The position numbers and the translations under genes are program-made. Positions 1 through 10,547 of a stretch of 64,000 nucleotides of DNA are shown here, piece after piece. The notes under the pieces are model-generated. The model worked only from the letters and a program-made list of their open reading frames with translations, was not told the origin of the DNA and did not search any database. Positions within the stretch are counted from its first letter, which is position 1; the number at the start of each line of letters is the position of its first letter. The stretch is from Ramazzottius varieornatus (Eukaryota > Tardigrada > Eutardigrada > Parachela > Ramazzottiidae). The DNA lies in contig BDGG01000001.1 in the NCBI GenBank assembly GCA_001949185.1, positions 3,799,324 to 3,863,323 on the forward strand. The letters run 5' to 3'.

Positions 1-1124
1 AAGAAAGGCCAGCACCAGAAAATGCAGAAAAAGAAGAGGCAAACTCGCTTTCGCTAACAGTGGGCTTACGAAGGTTTCGCCGAAAGTGGAGCTTGCCTGG
101 TTTCCAGTCGTAGTTGGGAACACCTCTCTGTCCGAGCGTCGTAACATCCACCTTTTTCTTCATCGTTTCCACAAGTGAGTTAACAATGTCCTTCTGCCCA
201 GTCTTCTTCTTGTGTCCACCCAGTCTCTGTCCAGAACCCTCGAAAGGATTGAACTTGGAAGCTGAAGGCAGCGCGTCCGCATCGACCATCATCGGTTCGT
301 CCTCCTCGATTTCTTGCTTCCTCGGTAGTCGTTCCGGTTCCTTGTACCCAACTGGAGCATCGAAGTCCACCTGCAAAGAAAAATTAGTATGCTTATCAAC
401 GTGACGGGAAAAGACAGCAGGTAGACGCAGACACCACTGTGGCACGCCATACGGCGATACCGCCCACGCCACACCACCCATTAAACGAGTGATATGCAAA
501 CACCGAATGGCGCACAAAAAAAAACCATACCTGCATATCGGTTTCGATGATTGACACAGCTTCCGCTGGCTTCGTTTCCTGGACCAAGAGCTCGAAGATT
601 TTGGAGTTGTACTCGATGGCAATGATATCACCAACGGTAAGGCAAGCGACACCTCGAAGAGTACTTTCTAGCACGGCACGAGGATCCGTAATGTCCAAGA
701 AGTCGACTGACTGAGGCTGAAACTTTGAATATGTTGCCACAGGTAGAGAGACGCTCTGGACCTGAACAATCTCTCCCTCGTCAACGAACAGGTTTCTCAT
801 CATCCACGAAGGCATGTACATAAATCCCTCATCCGCGATGAACTCCAGAACGCCACCGTGAGTAGTCCTTCCGCTGTGAGCGAGGTTCCGTAACTTGAAC
901 AGCATAGGAAACTGCACGTTCATCTGGCTCAAGACGTGCAGCGCGGACGGTGGTAGAATAATCTTTCCTCCTTTCTCCACATCGGGACGAGTTCCGTTGG
1001 GAAGCATGGCCGTGGAGTAACAGCGATACTCCCGTGTGAATCCTCTACCAGGGAACATATGCCCCATTCCCATCTGATTCATCACATCCTCGAACGCAAA
1101 CATGGTTGCTGGAGATGGAGTCAC
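1..1124 (-). CDS. ufd1: Ubiquitin fusion degradation protein 1 homologue (partial, 3' end outside window)
   Basis: Two exons are visible: 531..1124 and <1..370, with intron 371..530 (donor GTATGG, acceptor TTTGCAG). Exon 1 encodes the double-psi-beta-barrel type N domain; residues such as [18 protein letters not shown] and FADEGF-like [10 protein letters not shown] match the Ufd1 family. Exon 2 carries the C-terminal p97/Npl4-binding part and reaches the conserved [10 protein letters not shown] near the window edge, so only the last few residues are missing. Ufd1 works with Npl4 and the AAA ATPase p97/VCP to extract ubiquitinated proteins for proteasomal degradation. Translation could start at 1124 or at the in-frame ATG at 1103; the second gives an N terminus (MFAFEDVM) closer to the family. 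Family assignment is from recognised motifs, not a search. Confidence 0.9.
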
Positions 1125-1813
1125 AGCTTTGAGTACGGCAAAGACGGCTGTACAGAACTTTCACAGGTTGACGAAGGACGATGAAGGAACAATCGCAGGT
1201 CTCGCAGTCCAAAACGAACACAATTTCGAATAGTCAACGTGAGGAGTCGAAGGGCGAACTATTGTACGTGCTCGTTATCGTGAATGACAGTGCAAATTGT
1301 GTCAAAGCGAAAACTGCGATAATCTGTAATATTGATAGCTGGCTGGGTGCTTGATTGAATGAGATTGGTTGCACCTTCGTGACAGTATCGAACTTGGGAG
1401 CAGGATTCACGAAGAGGAACCCCGAAGTCGGAATCCGGAAGACGTCCGGGTCTTGCCAATTCAACCGTCAAAGGGTGGCCGTTTCGCTTCTCTGAATTCT
1501 TAGGGCTCGCTTTGTTACAATTAACACACACGCCTACAGCCATCATGTTGCTTGCAATATAGTACGCTTATAAATCTCTTTCAGGAGAATGGTCTGGGAC
1601 CGGGACACCGAACGGTCCCCGACGCCAGTAATAAGACCATGGTTAGACCGCTCCCTAGCCCTCGCCAGGTGTGATGTCGGTCTGTCGGGCTCTTTCCTCA
1701 GATTGTGCTGCTGCGGTGTACAAGACAATTGGACTAATCACCGAAAACTTGGAGGCTGGAGCATGCCATAGTGTTATTTCAGTCCGGAATTCTGATTTTG
1801 CGGCGTTCTGGGG
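1125..1813. other. Intergenic, upstream of ufd1
   Basis: No convincing coding exon was seen on either strand. This stretch must hold the ufd1 promoter (reading left), but I see no clear TATA box or repeat in it. Confidence 0.4.
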
Positions 1814-1851
1814 ACGTCGTCAGGGCACGTCGTCAGGGCACGTCGTCAGGG
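1814..1851. repeat. 13-bp tandem repeat, about 3 copies
   Basis: The unit ACGTCGTCAGGGC is repeated at 1814-1826, 1827-1839 and 1840-1851, the last copy lacking its final base. It overlaps the stop codon of the GPCR remnant on the other strand, so the tail of that frame is repeat-derived. Confidence 0.9.
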
Positions 1852-2110
1852 TAAATGGCCAGGGTAGGTACGTGTTTATAGATATCGTCTCCGTAAACCA
1901 AATAAACCGCTGCGGATTGCAGGATTTTTTGCACTGGACGAGCTTCTTGATGCATTTCCGGACATTGCGTAGCCGGAAATGATAGATGAACGGGTCAAGC
2001 ATGCAATTGAAGTACATCAATTGAAGCACATCAATTAAGCCCTCCGCACGACAGGCCGTAAAACTCCGTTGATTGTGTTGATCTTGAAAGTGGATTACGA
2101 AGTTTCGCTT
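1820..2110 (-). pseudogene. Rhodopsin-family GPCR fragment: TM7 and C-terminal tail
   Basis: The minus-strand frame open from a TGA at 2111-2113 to a TGA at 1820-1822 encodes a seventh transmembrane helix with the signature DPFIY (the D/NPxxY motif), preceded by a hydrophobic stretch (GLIDVLQLMYFNCML). It is followed by a basic helix-8-like segment (FRLRNVRKCIKKL) and a Cys-rich stretch of the kind that is often palmitoylated. This is what the last coding exon of a class A GPCR looks like. I found no exons for TM1-6 in the next 500 bp upstream, and the C-terminal tail runs into a tandem repeat. It is therefore either a gene remnant or a terminal exon whose partners are distant. Class A membership is inferred from one motif and its context. 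Confidence 0.5.
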
Positions 2111-2666
2111 TCAACATAAGCAGCCCTCGAGTAGCTTATCTTGAAAGCGAAAACGGAGTATTCTCTGCACACTTGACTCAAAATTTCAAATTTTCATTTC
2201 TCAGCTGATCTCTGTCTGCACAGTGCTTCACGTTGCGAGATACCGTTTCACGTATGGGCTTCTTGATACCTATTAGTGTCGGGGATATCGACAGTCAGAG
2301 ACTAGCCAGAGAGAAAACCATGAATTTCAGCCTAGTCAGGAGGCAAAGTTTGTCTACAAACCAAGCCTGTAACGGCTTGCTATGCTTTGCTTTCACTTTG
2401 CCTTCATGCAAGACTGCACATTGCCTCCAAGGTGACTCATGCGTAGTGAATCACGTGACAGCACGAAATCGCGTAGCTGAGTAGCATAAAACCACGAGAC
2501 AACACACCTTTAACCTCTCGCCCTTACGCGCCGTGACTTCGTAACCAAGAATTAGCGGACTAGAACGATGCCTATTACGAATGTTCTTGCCTTAAATTAT
2601 CACTTCCTGCGATCTACTTTCGCTTTCTACGTGTTTTGCCCTGATTCCACCAACTTTCGTCTCGTC
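2111..2666. other. Intergenic
   Basis: No supported gene. It lies between the GPCR remnant and the first exon of the transposase-like gene. An open frame on the plus strand begins at 2568, but protein-like sequence starts only at the ATG at 2667. Confidence 0.35.
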
Positions 2667-5600
2667 ATGGAAAGGCCGCCGATAATTTTGTCCGACGATG
2701 AAGACGACGTTATTTTTGATGGCTCGGTTGTGAACGGAACGTCCAGCGTGGATGGTACGCCAAAAGACAACAAGCGGATTAAGCTGGAGAATGCTGACCA
2801 GGGAAGCCCATCTGCTTCTTTCGATGATGTGGCTTACCCGAACGACCAGACTACAATAACGAGCAACTACAACGATAACTCGCTTATTGCGAGCACATGT
2901 TCTGGATACAGAGGGCAAGTACCGATTTCTTTTCCATTTAGTCTGCTAAATGTGCCGGCGAGGTCCATGTTTTATACGCATGTTCCTTGCCTTGTATAAG
3001 CCGGCGACCAATGTTTCGCACATGCCGGTGAGGTCTATTTAATATTGGCCAGTAACTATCCATCTTTGCAGTCTGCCGGCAACAACTGGTTACCACTCAT
3101 GACAACTACCCTACTCATCTTTGTCGGTTTAGAAATTCGGCTCCGCCGAGCGGGGATAACTCTCTCATATATCACTCGGACGAAGAAGACTATGACCTGT
3201 CGGCTAACTCCACGAGTGCTGTAGCGGCTGCCGGCAATTTGTCCTTGTCCCCCACCCCGTAAGTAAAACCTGCTTTCGTGTTTGCCGGCGCGCTCTTTTT
3301 GACACAACCCAGCAGCAACACTTAATGTATACACACTAGATGATCCATGATACTCTGGAGGTTAATTTAACATACAATAACAGGTGTGCCGGCGATGTCT
3401 GTTTTATATACTCCAAAGATTGGTATCTTACACAAGCCGCCGAAGAAAACATTTTACCTAATATTACACGCATTATAACACAGCGGTCTGTTTTAGAATG
3501 GAACCATGCAAAACTAGTAGCAAGTCGTCCTCGTACGTACCGGAAGACGAAGGCCATGAGATAGCCCAAGGGATAGCACAGAAAACTCGACAGTCTTGGC
3601 GGAGTTAGCACGATTTCGGTCAGAAACAATACTGTTCAAACTAGATTGGCGTAAGCTGATTTGCTGGTTCTTGTAGTGACACGTCATTTTCAGCGCCGAA
3701 AAATTTTCAAGAACACCCGTCCTGTCGCTCGTGCTGTTTGAACTTCCATTTGATCCGTCCGCCGAAGACAGCGTTTTCGGACCATGTTACGGATTATGAG
3801 TGATGCACCTGCACACTCAAGGGGTAACGGCAATATCTGCCGGCGAGGTCGTGGCATCATCTGCCTGCAACTCCCGGACACTATGCGCTGGCGAGGTTCC
3901 GGCACTTAGTGCCGGCGTGGTTTTTGAATTGAGATTTTGCTGTTTTGCATGACTTGAGGTACCGCTGTTTTCAAACATCGGAAAGTGACTCCTCCGTCTT
4001 GGCGTGGCTCAGCAGTCCCGAAGTTCTTTATGTGTATGGCTGCAGCAAGATGCCTCAGTGCTTCCAAGGACGTGCCTGGTTCGCGGTAATCTTCGAGCCC
4101 GAACAACGTGAGCGGATCTACGGGCTGGTTGCGGGCGATGGTAACGGCTGCTGGAAGGACAAGAACCGAAGATTCGGCCGTGGCAAGAAGCTCGACGACG
4201 AGAGAACGCCATTTGTGTATATGAAGAAAGACTGGTACAGCTGGCCCAACGGACAATCAAACGGCTTCAAAAGAAGAATTCTGGCCTTGGTAGAATCGAA
4301 CGACAAATGGAAGGTTCCACTCGGTAATTTTCTGGTTGTGGAGTATTCGTGGCAGGAGGGTAGCACAACGCAGCAGTTCAAACCGGAAAAACCTACACGA
4401 ACCGCTCCGTTACCAGTGAAATGCGGAAATTGGCATCACCAGTTGCCCGTGGGAAGTCTCTTACTTCCAGGGACATCTACTTTGAAGTGGCTTCAGCAGT
4501 TCCTGAAATGGACCGAGCACTAAATCCGTTTCATGGTTCCACCGGAATTCGTCAAGCAGCCACTATCAAAACCGCAGCAAACAGGGAAGTCTACGGTTCT
4601 GATGCGGAGAGCTCTTTACGTGCGAGAGACGATGTTATTTCGCGGCAGTACCTGAACAAAGATGGCACCAAATCAGAGAACTACATTCTTGCCGATCCTC
4701 ATCATGTTGGATTGCTTGCAGTGAATGGGAGTCGTCGGCAAAAGCGTAAGTGTCATCCAGTGCGATCTGCGAAGTCATTAGTCTGTAACTTAGCGCGTTC
4801 GTTAACGGTATGCTAGCGAGCTCGCTGATATACTAACCAACGAGCATCCTTTTGCATATACCGGCGAGCTCGATGGTATCCAAGCCGACGAGCTTGATTT
4901 GCTTACGTCAGCGAGCTCGTCAATTTTACCTCTCTAAGCCACGATGCTACTGATTATGCTAAGACATGTCCTATTGAATTTACGTTGGTTTCAGGCATAC
5001 TACACGTGCAGCTCGACTTGACGTTCAACCTCTGCAACATGTTTGCCGTCACGATGGTCATCCAGCATTCGTTCTGCAAGAATGCGGAAACCGGGAAACC
5101 TGCCCTTGTCATCGGTCCTACGATGCTAACTCAGAAAAAATCACAGGCTTCATATGCGGTGTTTGCAAACTACCTTCGTGGGTGTCTGATCGGTGTTGGC
5201 GTGGATGTCCTGTCTGAAGACTGGGTCTTCAGAGATGGAGAGCGAGCTTTGTAAGAAGCGTTCCGTCAAGCCTTCCCCCGGCATAACCACACACTGTGCG
5301 TGCTGCACATCCGAAAGGGAACAGAACGATACTTTGATGGGAAGAGAAAGACTGCGTCCAAAATAGCGTTCGTTATGAATACGATTTTCGGCTACACTCG
5401 CGCAGACGGGTTGGAGAGAAGACATGTTATGGGACTGATTGACTCGGTATCGGAAGCATTCGTTCGGCGATGGACAGAAATTAAGATTTTCCTTGGTGAC
5501 GTTAACTTTCAGCGCTGTTTCGAGAGGGACCATCAGAAGAACTTCCTTGAGAAGCTTATTCTGCCCGCACGCAAACCATGGGGTTTTCTCACGATCTGCC

Positions 5601-7167
5601 CAACAAAAATCTTGCCGAAGCCGAGCACAAGGCGCTGGAAGCGTTCTTCGGAAAACACAAAGATCTAAAAGAGGTGGCTGAAAGACTGCTGAAGATGTAC
5701 GCGGACCAGCTTACCCACTTGTTCCAGTGCATGAAGAACCAGGGAAAATACAGAGTTCGGGAAGAGTTTGCTAAGGACTTGCTTCTCTCGAGGAAGGGAG
5801 CTCATGATGAACGCCATATCGTAGCCAAGTTAAAGAACATGTTCCCAAAAATTCGACGTGCAGGCGATGGTGCTCACTGCAACCCGGCGCCAGGTGAGAA
5901 TTGGTTTAAGTTTAAGCATGTGTGAAGCCGATTAGGTCTACCATATATAGCTTGACGAGGTCGACCATGTACATCTCGACGAGGTCGATCACGTAGAGCC
6001 TGGCGACATCACCGAAGCAACAAGCGCTGTTAGAGTTCGCGAGAAAGTTCGGCAGTCTGTTAGTAACCGTTTGGCCGTTATAGGTAGCTCCCGGTAAATC
6101 CTCCAGCGTATCACTACCGGAATTGCCTGAGTTTTTGACCACCAGTCTCGCACCAATGTTTGCTCACAGCTGGAACCGCGCCATGGAACTTCTGAGTGGC
6201 GGAGATGTGAGCGACTGGATCGTCCAGTTGTCCGATTTGGAATGGCTGAACTTCAAGAACAGGCAACCTGTCGCTATAGTCCGCGAAGTCCTGACATCTG
6301 AAAAGAAAAAGAATATCTAGTACTTTGTCGATATATCTAACCACCGGTGAAGGAAAGTGCAGCTGTTACCAGTCTCAGACGAATAGAGGTCCAGCATGCA
6401 AGCACATCATATCCGTGGCTGCGAATACAGGCCAAGTCGACCGGCTAGTGGAGTGGCTGAAGGTGAAAAAGAGCACGAATGTGGTTGGCAGCTGGACATT
6501 GACTGACACTGGAGATAACAAGCCTGGCCAGAAGCAGAGGACGCTGAAGGGAAAAGATTTCACCAAGCGGACAAGCATTGAGGCTCTTGACATGGACTTG
6601 CAGGAAGAAGGCCTTTGTTTTAGAGGAGAGGGATGCTCGAATGGTGAGTGTTGACCTGCGTCAAGCTGTATTCTTTTACTTTGTGTTGTGTGAACGTTCT
6701 TGTCGGAGAGCTCAGTGCTGTGTAAGCCGCAAGCTCAGTACCTTGTATCCCGGCGACTTTGATGAAGTGTGTGCCGGCGAGCTCGGCGAAGCGTTGCCAG
6801 TAGCAGCTAATATGTCGCGCTTTCCACAGAGAAACCATGGCAGGATAGTACTTACAAGTTCAAAATCACAAAGGTCTCGGTTCCTGGCTCGCGTTACCAG
6901 TGCACCGGGTGCCGAACATCGTTCATGAAGAAGCCAGCCGAACAATATCTGCTCGTCATCCATGTAGAACAGGACTTCGAAAACGGAAGTGGCGGTGTCA
7001 TTGCGTGGTCGCGATTTCGTCTGTACCATATGAACAACCGCTGTATTAAGATTCGACACAGCAAATTTCACTCCGATAACGATGTTATCCAAGACAAAAT
7101 TCTTCAGAAGTTGTCCGGTGAAGAGCGTGCCGCTATCCGCAATTTTCGTTCCGGATACATTGTCTAA
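2667..7167 (+). pseudogene. MULE-like transposase gene with SWIM zinc finger, multi-exon, disrupted
   Basis: Exon-like segments run from an acidic N terminus (ATG 2667; second acidic exon about 3071-3258) through a basic domain (about 3945-4400) to a MULE-type DDE core. The core has LDLTFN near 5015, GPTMLTQKKSQASYAVF near 5120, the RDGE motif near 5235 and FPRHNHTLCVLH near 5270. A SWIM finger (CSCYQSQTNRGPACKHI) follows near 6360. A terminal exon (6830..7167) has a CTGCRTSF pair. Several introns look canonical: 6644..6829, and the one ending near 4994, where the frame continues exactly. Lesions: an in-frame TAA at 5252-5254 directly after RDGERAL, a frameshift near 5580 (GGGGTTTT run), a TAG at 6318-6320 followed by a frame change before the SWIM finger, and a frame change near 4400-4420. 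I read it as a dead or decaying element. No flanking TIRs were identified. The role of the N-terminal half is unknown. Confidence 0.65.
2953..6790. repeat. Interspersed GCCGGCGAGGTC-like motif in introns of the transposase gene
   Basis: A 12-bp motif, GCCGGCGAGGTC or GCCGGCGAGCTC with variants, recurs mostly in non-coding gaps of the transposase-like gene. It occurs near 2953, 3000, 3023, 3285, 3391, 3838, 3888, 3920, 4861, 4885, 4910, 5953, 5975, 5998, 6751 and 6770, commonly about 25-50 bp apart within a cluster and nearly always in plus orientation. Three more copies lie at about 8622-8680 in the neighbouring gene. Spacing is irregular, so it is not a simple tandem repeat. Confidence 0.6.
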
Positions 7168-7470
7168 TTCGATTAAAACTTGAAATTTCATCACGGTCGT
7201 GGAAGCATTGAGCAACTTATGTAATGTTGGTAGTCTGTTTTTATTAATATTTTTCTTCATCAATGAAACGTAACAGCATGTCCCACACTTTGCTTTGTGA
7301 GCCGCGGAATCCATCCGATGGATGAGGAGACAGAATAAGAAGGGTAGGGGCAAGTATCAGAATGTATCTGCTGCAGAAGAAAGCCAACAGTATAATGTGA
7401 TAAGATATCCGATAAGAGAACTAAAGGCTTTTGTGGGCTCCGAACCAACCTGAACAATAAAGATTACCTC
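7168..7470. other. Intergenic between two convergent genes
   Basis: About 300 bp between the stop of the transposase-like gene (plus) and the stop of the chromo-barrel gene (minus). A TTTATT at 7240-7245 reads as AATAAA on the minus strand and could be the poly(A) signal of the chromo-barrel gene. Nothing else was recognised. Confidence 0.4.
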
Positions 7471-9953
7471 TTACAAGCTCATCAAGTAACGGACAGCGCG
7501 ATCGACAGAGGATTCTCGTGTTTCTTTGGCTGATGCAGGCTGGGCCGGTTTCACCGACTGAGACTTCTTATCCTGAGACTTGTTCTTGGTAACACCAGCT
7601 TTCTTGGCTCCTTCAGCCTTCTGGGTAACGGCAGTCTTTTCTGGTCGCTTGGTCGTCTACTTAGACGTGCCTGCGAAACATTGCTCTATACTCAACAGTT
7701 AAATGCTCCACTGAAAAAAAGGCAGTGGAGCCTTGGAAGCAGACTGACTTGTGCAAGGCTCTTCGTCGCTGCTGACTTCTTCGAGGGTATGTGATCGCCG
7801 AGGCGCTAGAATCTGGTAGAGCTCTATCCGCTCAAACAACTCTAAAAAGTTTTCAAGACCTGTGGGTGATAGGGTCAGGTTTCTCTTTAGCGGCCTGTCA
7901 TCACCGTGGCCTCTCCCTTTGCCCTTGGTCACCTCGAATTTCATTCTCAACGTGGCGGCTAGAGAGGCACTCCAGACAGCAAATTCGCCGTGCTGATGCT
8001 TCTTCGACGCGGTCCATCTGGAACAAAGAAAGTAGGTCAATGAATTCGCATGATACTCGCACTACCTGATTACTCTGCATACTACCGTTTTCAAAATCCA
8101 CAGTACCAAAGCACTCTTTCTAAGCTTACCTTCTGAAGAAATCCCACACGCCTTTGCTGTATAGATCGCAAGAGTTACTTTTTCAAAGTTCTCGACAATC
8201 CTGTGACGATGACAAAACCCACAGCGCGAAACGAGTGTGCTGATTCTGCAAAACCTACTAACCAACTGCACCGCAGGACTTCGAGTTCTTTTCCGGAAAG
8301 TTTGCCAGACACGTTGTTCACGCAGTCGCTTTCTTCGTTGTCTTCATCATCTTCGTCGCCTTCCTCGTCTTCATCATTTTTATCCTCGTCTCCCTTTCGC
8401 TTCGTCTCTGTTAACAAACCCAGCTCACTATAAATCGTAAGTAGTTCACAATGTTAGTGCAAGCTTTGCCGAGATAACTGGATTACGCTACCTTCGGCAT
8501 CAGCAGCATTTTTCTTCTTCTTCTGCTCATCAAAGACCGTAATGACCGTAATGGCGTCCACAGTCTCGTTCACTACAAAAACATCACAGAATGTACTTTG
8601 GCGGATATACTTGGCTGTACAGGCCGGCCACCTCAACGTGAAGTACGCCGGCGACCCCACTACACTGTATGCCGACGACCTCTCAAAGCGAACCTTCATA
8701 GTTTTTATGTCGCGAATGGGGAAACATTTCGGAACACTGCCCATATCCTACCTGCTTCGAGTTCCTCGTTAGAAGACTTCTCGAGTTCGTCACTCGATAT
8801 GGTTGGTCACTCGATATGGCCCAAGATAATCGAGCCTTTGCTCGATTATCTTGGGCGGTGCATCGACTGCAGACGGTTCTACACTGTTACGATCCTGTTT
8901 GCTGCTCGTCGGACCTGCAAATATGAAACACAAGAGGCTTTGGCCGAGCAATGACCGAGCAATGAATTCCCATGAATCGCAAACAAGAACTAGAATTTCG
9001 TGAAATATTGCTGTTCGATTCAGCCTATAGTTTTCACCGTTTTGAAGTCGAGCCTGTAAATCACATAAACGCAACTCATGCTGAACAAACCTCCAGGTTC
9101 AGCTGTGGCGCCTCTTCTGCTACTTCCTTCTCCTCGGCCTCGCACGGAAGAAACTCCGTCGAACAGTACAGGAGTCAGACTTGGAGGCATCCTTGTCTTC
9201 TTCTCCGTCGTTTGCGGACTAGTGGCCCTGTCTTTCTGAGCCGTCTTCTTGTTTTTGATTCTACTAAAATCACACAAGTTAACCATCACTCACAAATCTA
9301 CCAGGAGAAATTTGCACGGTAATGCCATTTTCTACGCAGTACTGACCTGGCTCCATGAAGACATCTTTTACGCCTGAGGCCTTCGCGTCATTCTCGGCAT
9401 TCTGGAGCATCAGCGAGTCGCTGAACATCCACTCGTCATACCTAAAGAGGACAAGCACTCAAACATCTTCATTCCGCGAGCCTAATGGACACCGGAGCGT
9501 GCTTACCGTTTCCCCCAGCCTAGGTAATGAATCCTGTAGATGGGCACGGACGTGGCCTGTTCTCCGGGATACTTGTCCGCTTCGATTAGGATAATCTTGG
9601 CCTTGTGCCATTGTCCTTTGTCATTTAATTTCGTGTGGTCTCGTTTTCTGTAAGAAAGTACTAGATTGCAGTTGTGAAAAAGTTTGGCTGGGGAAGGTTT
9701 TGCAAATATTGTCCGTTCAAACGAGTGCACTGTACTGGCGCAAAAGACCGGCTCTCGGGTGCCCTACGGAATCATAAATTGACCACGACACCCCACGAAA
9801 ATTTCAACCCCCCGTATTCAAGAGCGAGCCGCAGGCGAGTACTGTTCTTGTAAAGACCTATCCAAGAGAAGAAAATGCAAAACATTCGGATACCTTCCCG
9901 CACACTGGTTCTTCGACGAAGAATCGCCGAAGATTTGCTTTGCATGCGGACAT
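7471..9953 (-). CDS. Chromo-barrel (MRG15/MSL3-like) domain protein, exon structure only partly resolved
   Basis: The clearest part is exon 9507..9647 joined to 9347..9441. Splice sites are canonical and the frame runs through the junction. It encodes a chromo-barrel core: WHKAKIILIEAD, YRIHYLGWGKRYDEWM, which matches the strand-turn-aromatic pattern used by MRG15/MSL3 proteins to bind methyl-lysine. Downstream there are Lys-rich linker frames near 9115-9260, a short exon about 8498-8572 ending in a Lys run, an acidic exon about 8268-8413 (about half Asp/Glu), and a Lys/Gln-rich last exon 7471..7656 ending SVDRAVRYLMSL. An ATG at 9953 opens a possible first exon. I could not find the C-terminal MRG domain, so this may be a divergent or shortened member. 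Phases between the middle exons are not settled. Confidence 0.5.
8819..8856. repeat. Perfect 17-bp inverted repeat with a 4-nt loop
   Basis: GCCCAAGATAATCGAGC at 8819-8835 is followed by CTTT and then its exact reverse complement at 8840-8856. This is a strong potential hairpin in DNA or RNA. It lies in or beside an exon-like segment of the chromo-barrel gene, and looks like the core of a small insertion or a structured RNA element. There is no T-run making it a classical terminator, and a bacterial terminator would not be expected here. Confidence 0.85.
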
Positions 9954-10547
9954 CCGGACGCATTATGGTTTTATCTAACAAACTTCCGATCGTCTGATCA
10001 TGCACGTTGATACCAAATTCTCCTTTGTGTTATGTTCATGGCGCACGCACGTATAGGGAGAATTCCCTGACTCGTCCAGGGTCTAAAGATATGTTAAATG
10101 GGAACATGATTGACCTAATCAAGTATCGGATGTCCCGATTCCGGCAGCACTAATTTCCGCCGTCTCCTGCGTGTAGAAAACGTACGCGACTACGCGTACC
10201 CAAGTTGACTACCGAGTCTTTTGATCTTACTTCATGTTTAACGCGCAAAACCAAAATCATGTTTTCAACTCTTGTTCAGCAGCGTATCGTACGAGTAACA
10301 AACATTCCTGGCAAAAGAGACTAATCACAAAAAACAGGTACTAAAATTGGAATGAGAAGGGTTAAGACTGCAACCAAGAGAAAGAATAAAACAAAAACGC
10401 GAGGTTTCCGTTTGGCGAAAAACATACCGGGTAAGAGCTTGCCTCGAAGAAAAGACTTCAGTAAAAATCAAACTACCACAGGATTCGCAATACAAGAAAG
10501 CACTGTATAAAAATGAGCGTTCTAGCGAAAGATGTGGAAGTGACAAC
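9954..10547. other. Intergenic
   Basis: Between the chromo-barrel gene and the stop codon of the NRF-6-like gene, both on the minus strand. It should hold the promoter of the former and the 3'UTR of the latter. No coding frame or repeat was recognised. Confidence 0.35.

Noticed and set aside
6712-7353. 213-residue open frame on the minus strand
   Set aside because: It is the antisense of the last exons of the transposase-like gene on the plus strand. It crosses that gene's intron and shows no domain character.
8175-8417. Acidic low-complexity frame read as a separate gene
   Set aside because: It has an acceptor (GTTAACAG) and a donor (GTTAGT) and fits better as an internal exon of the chromo-barrel gene.
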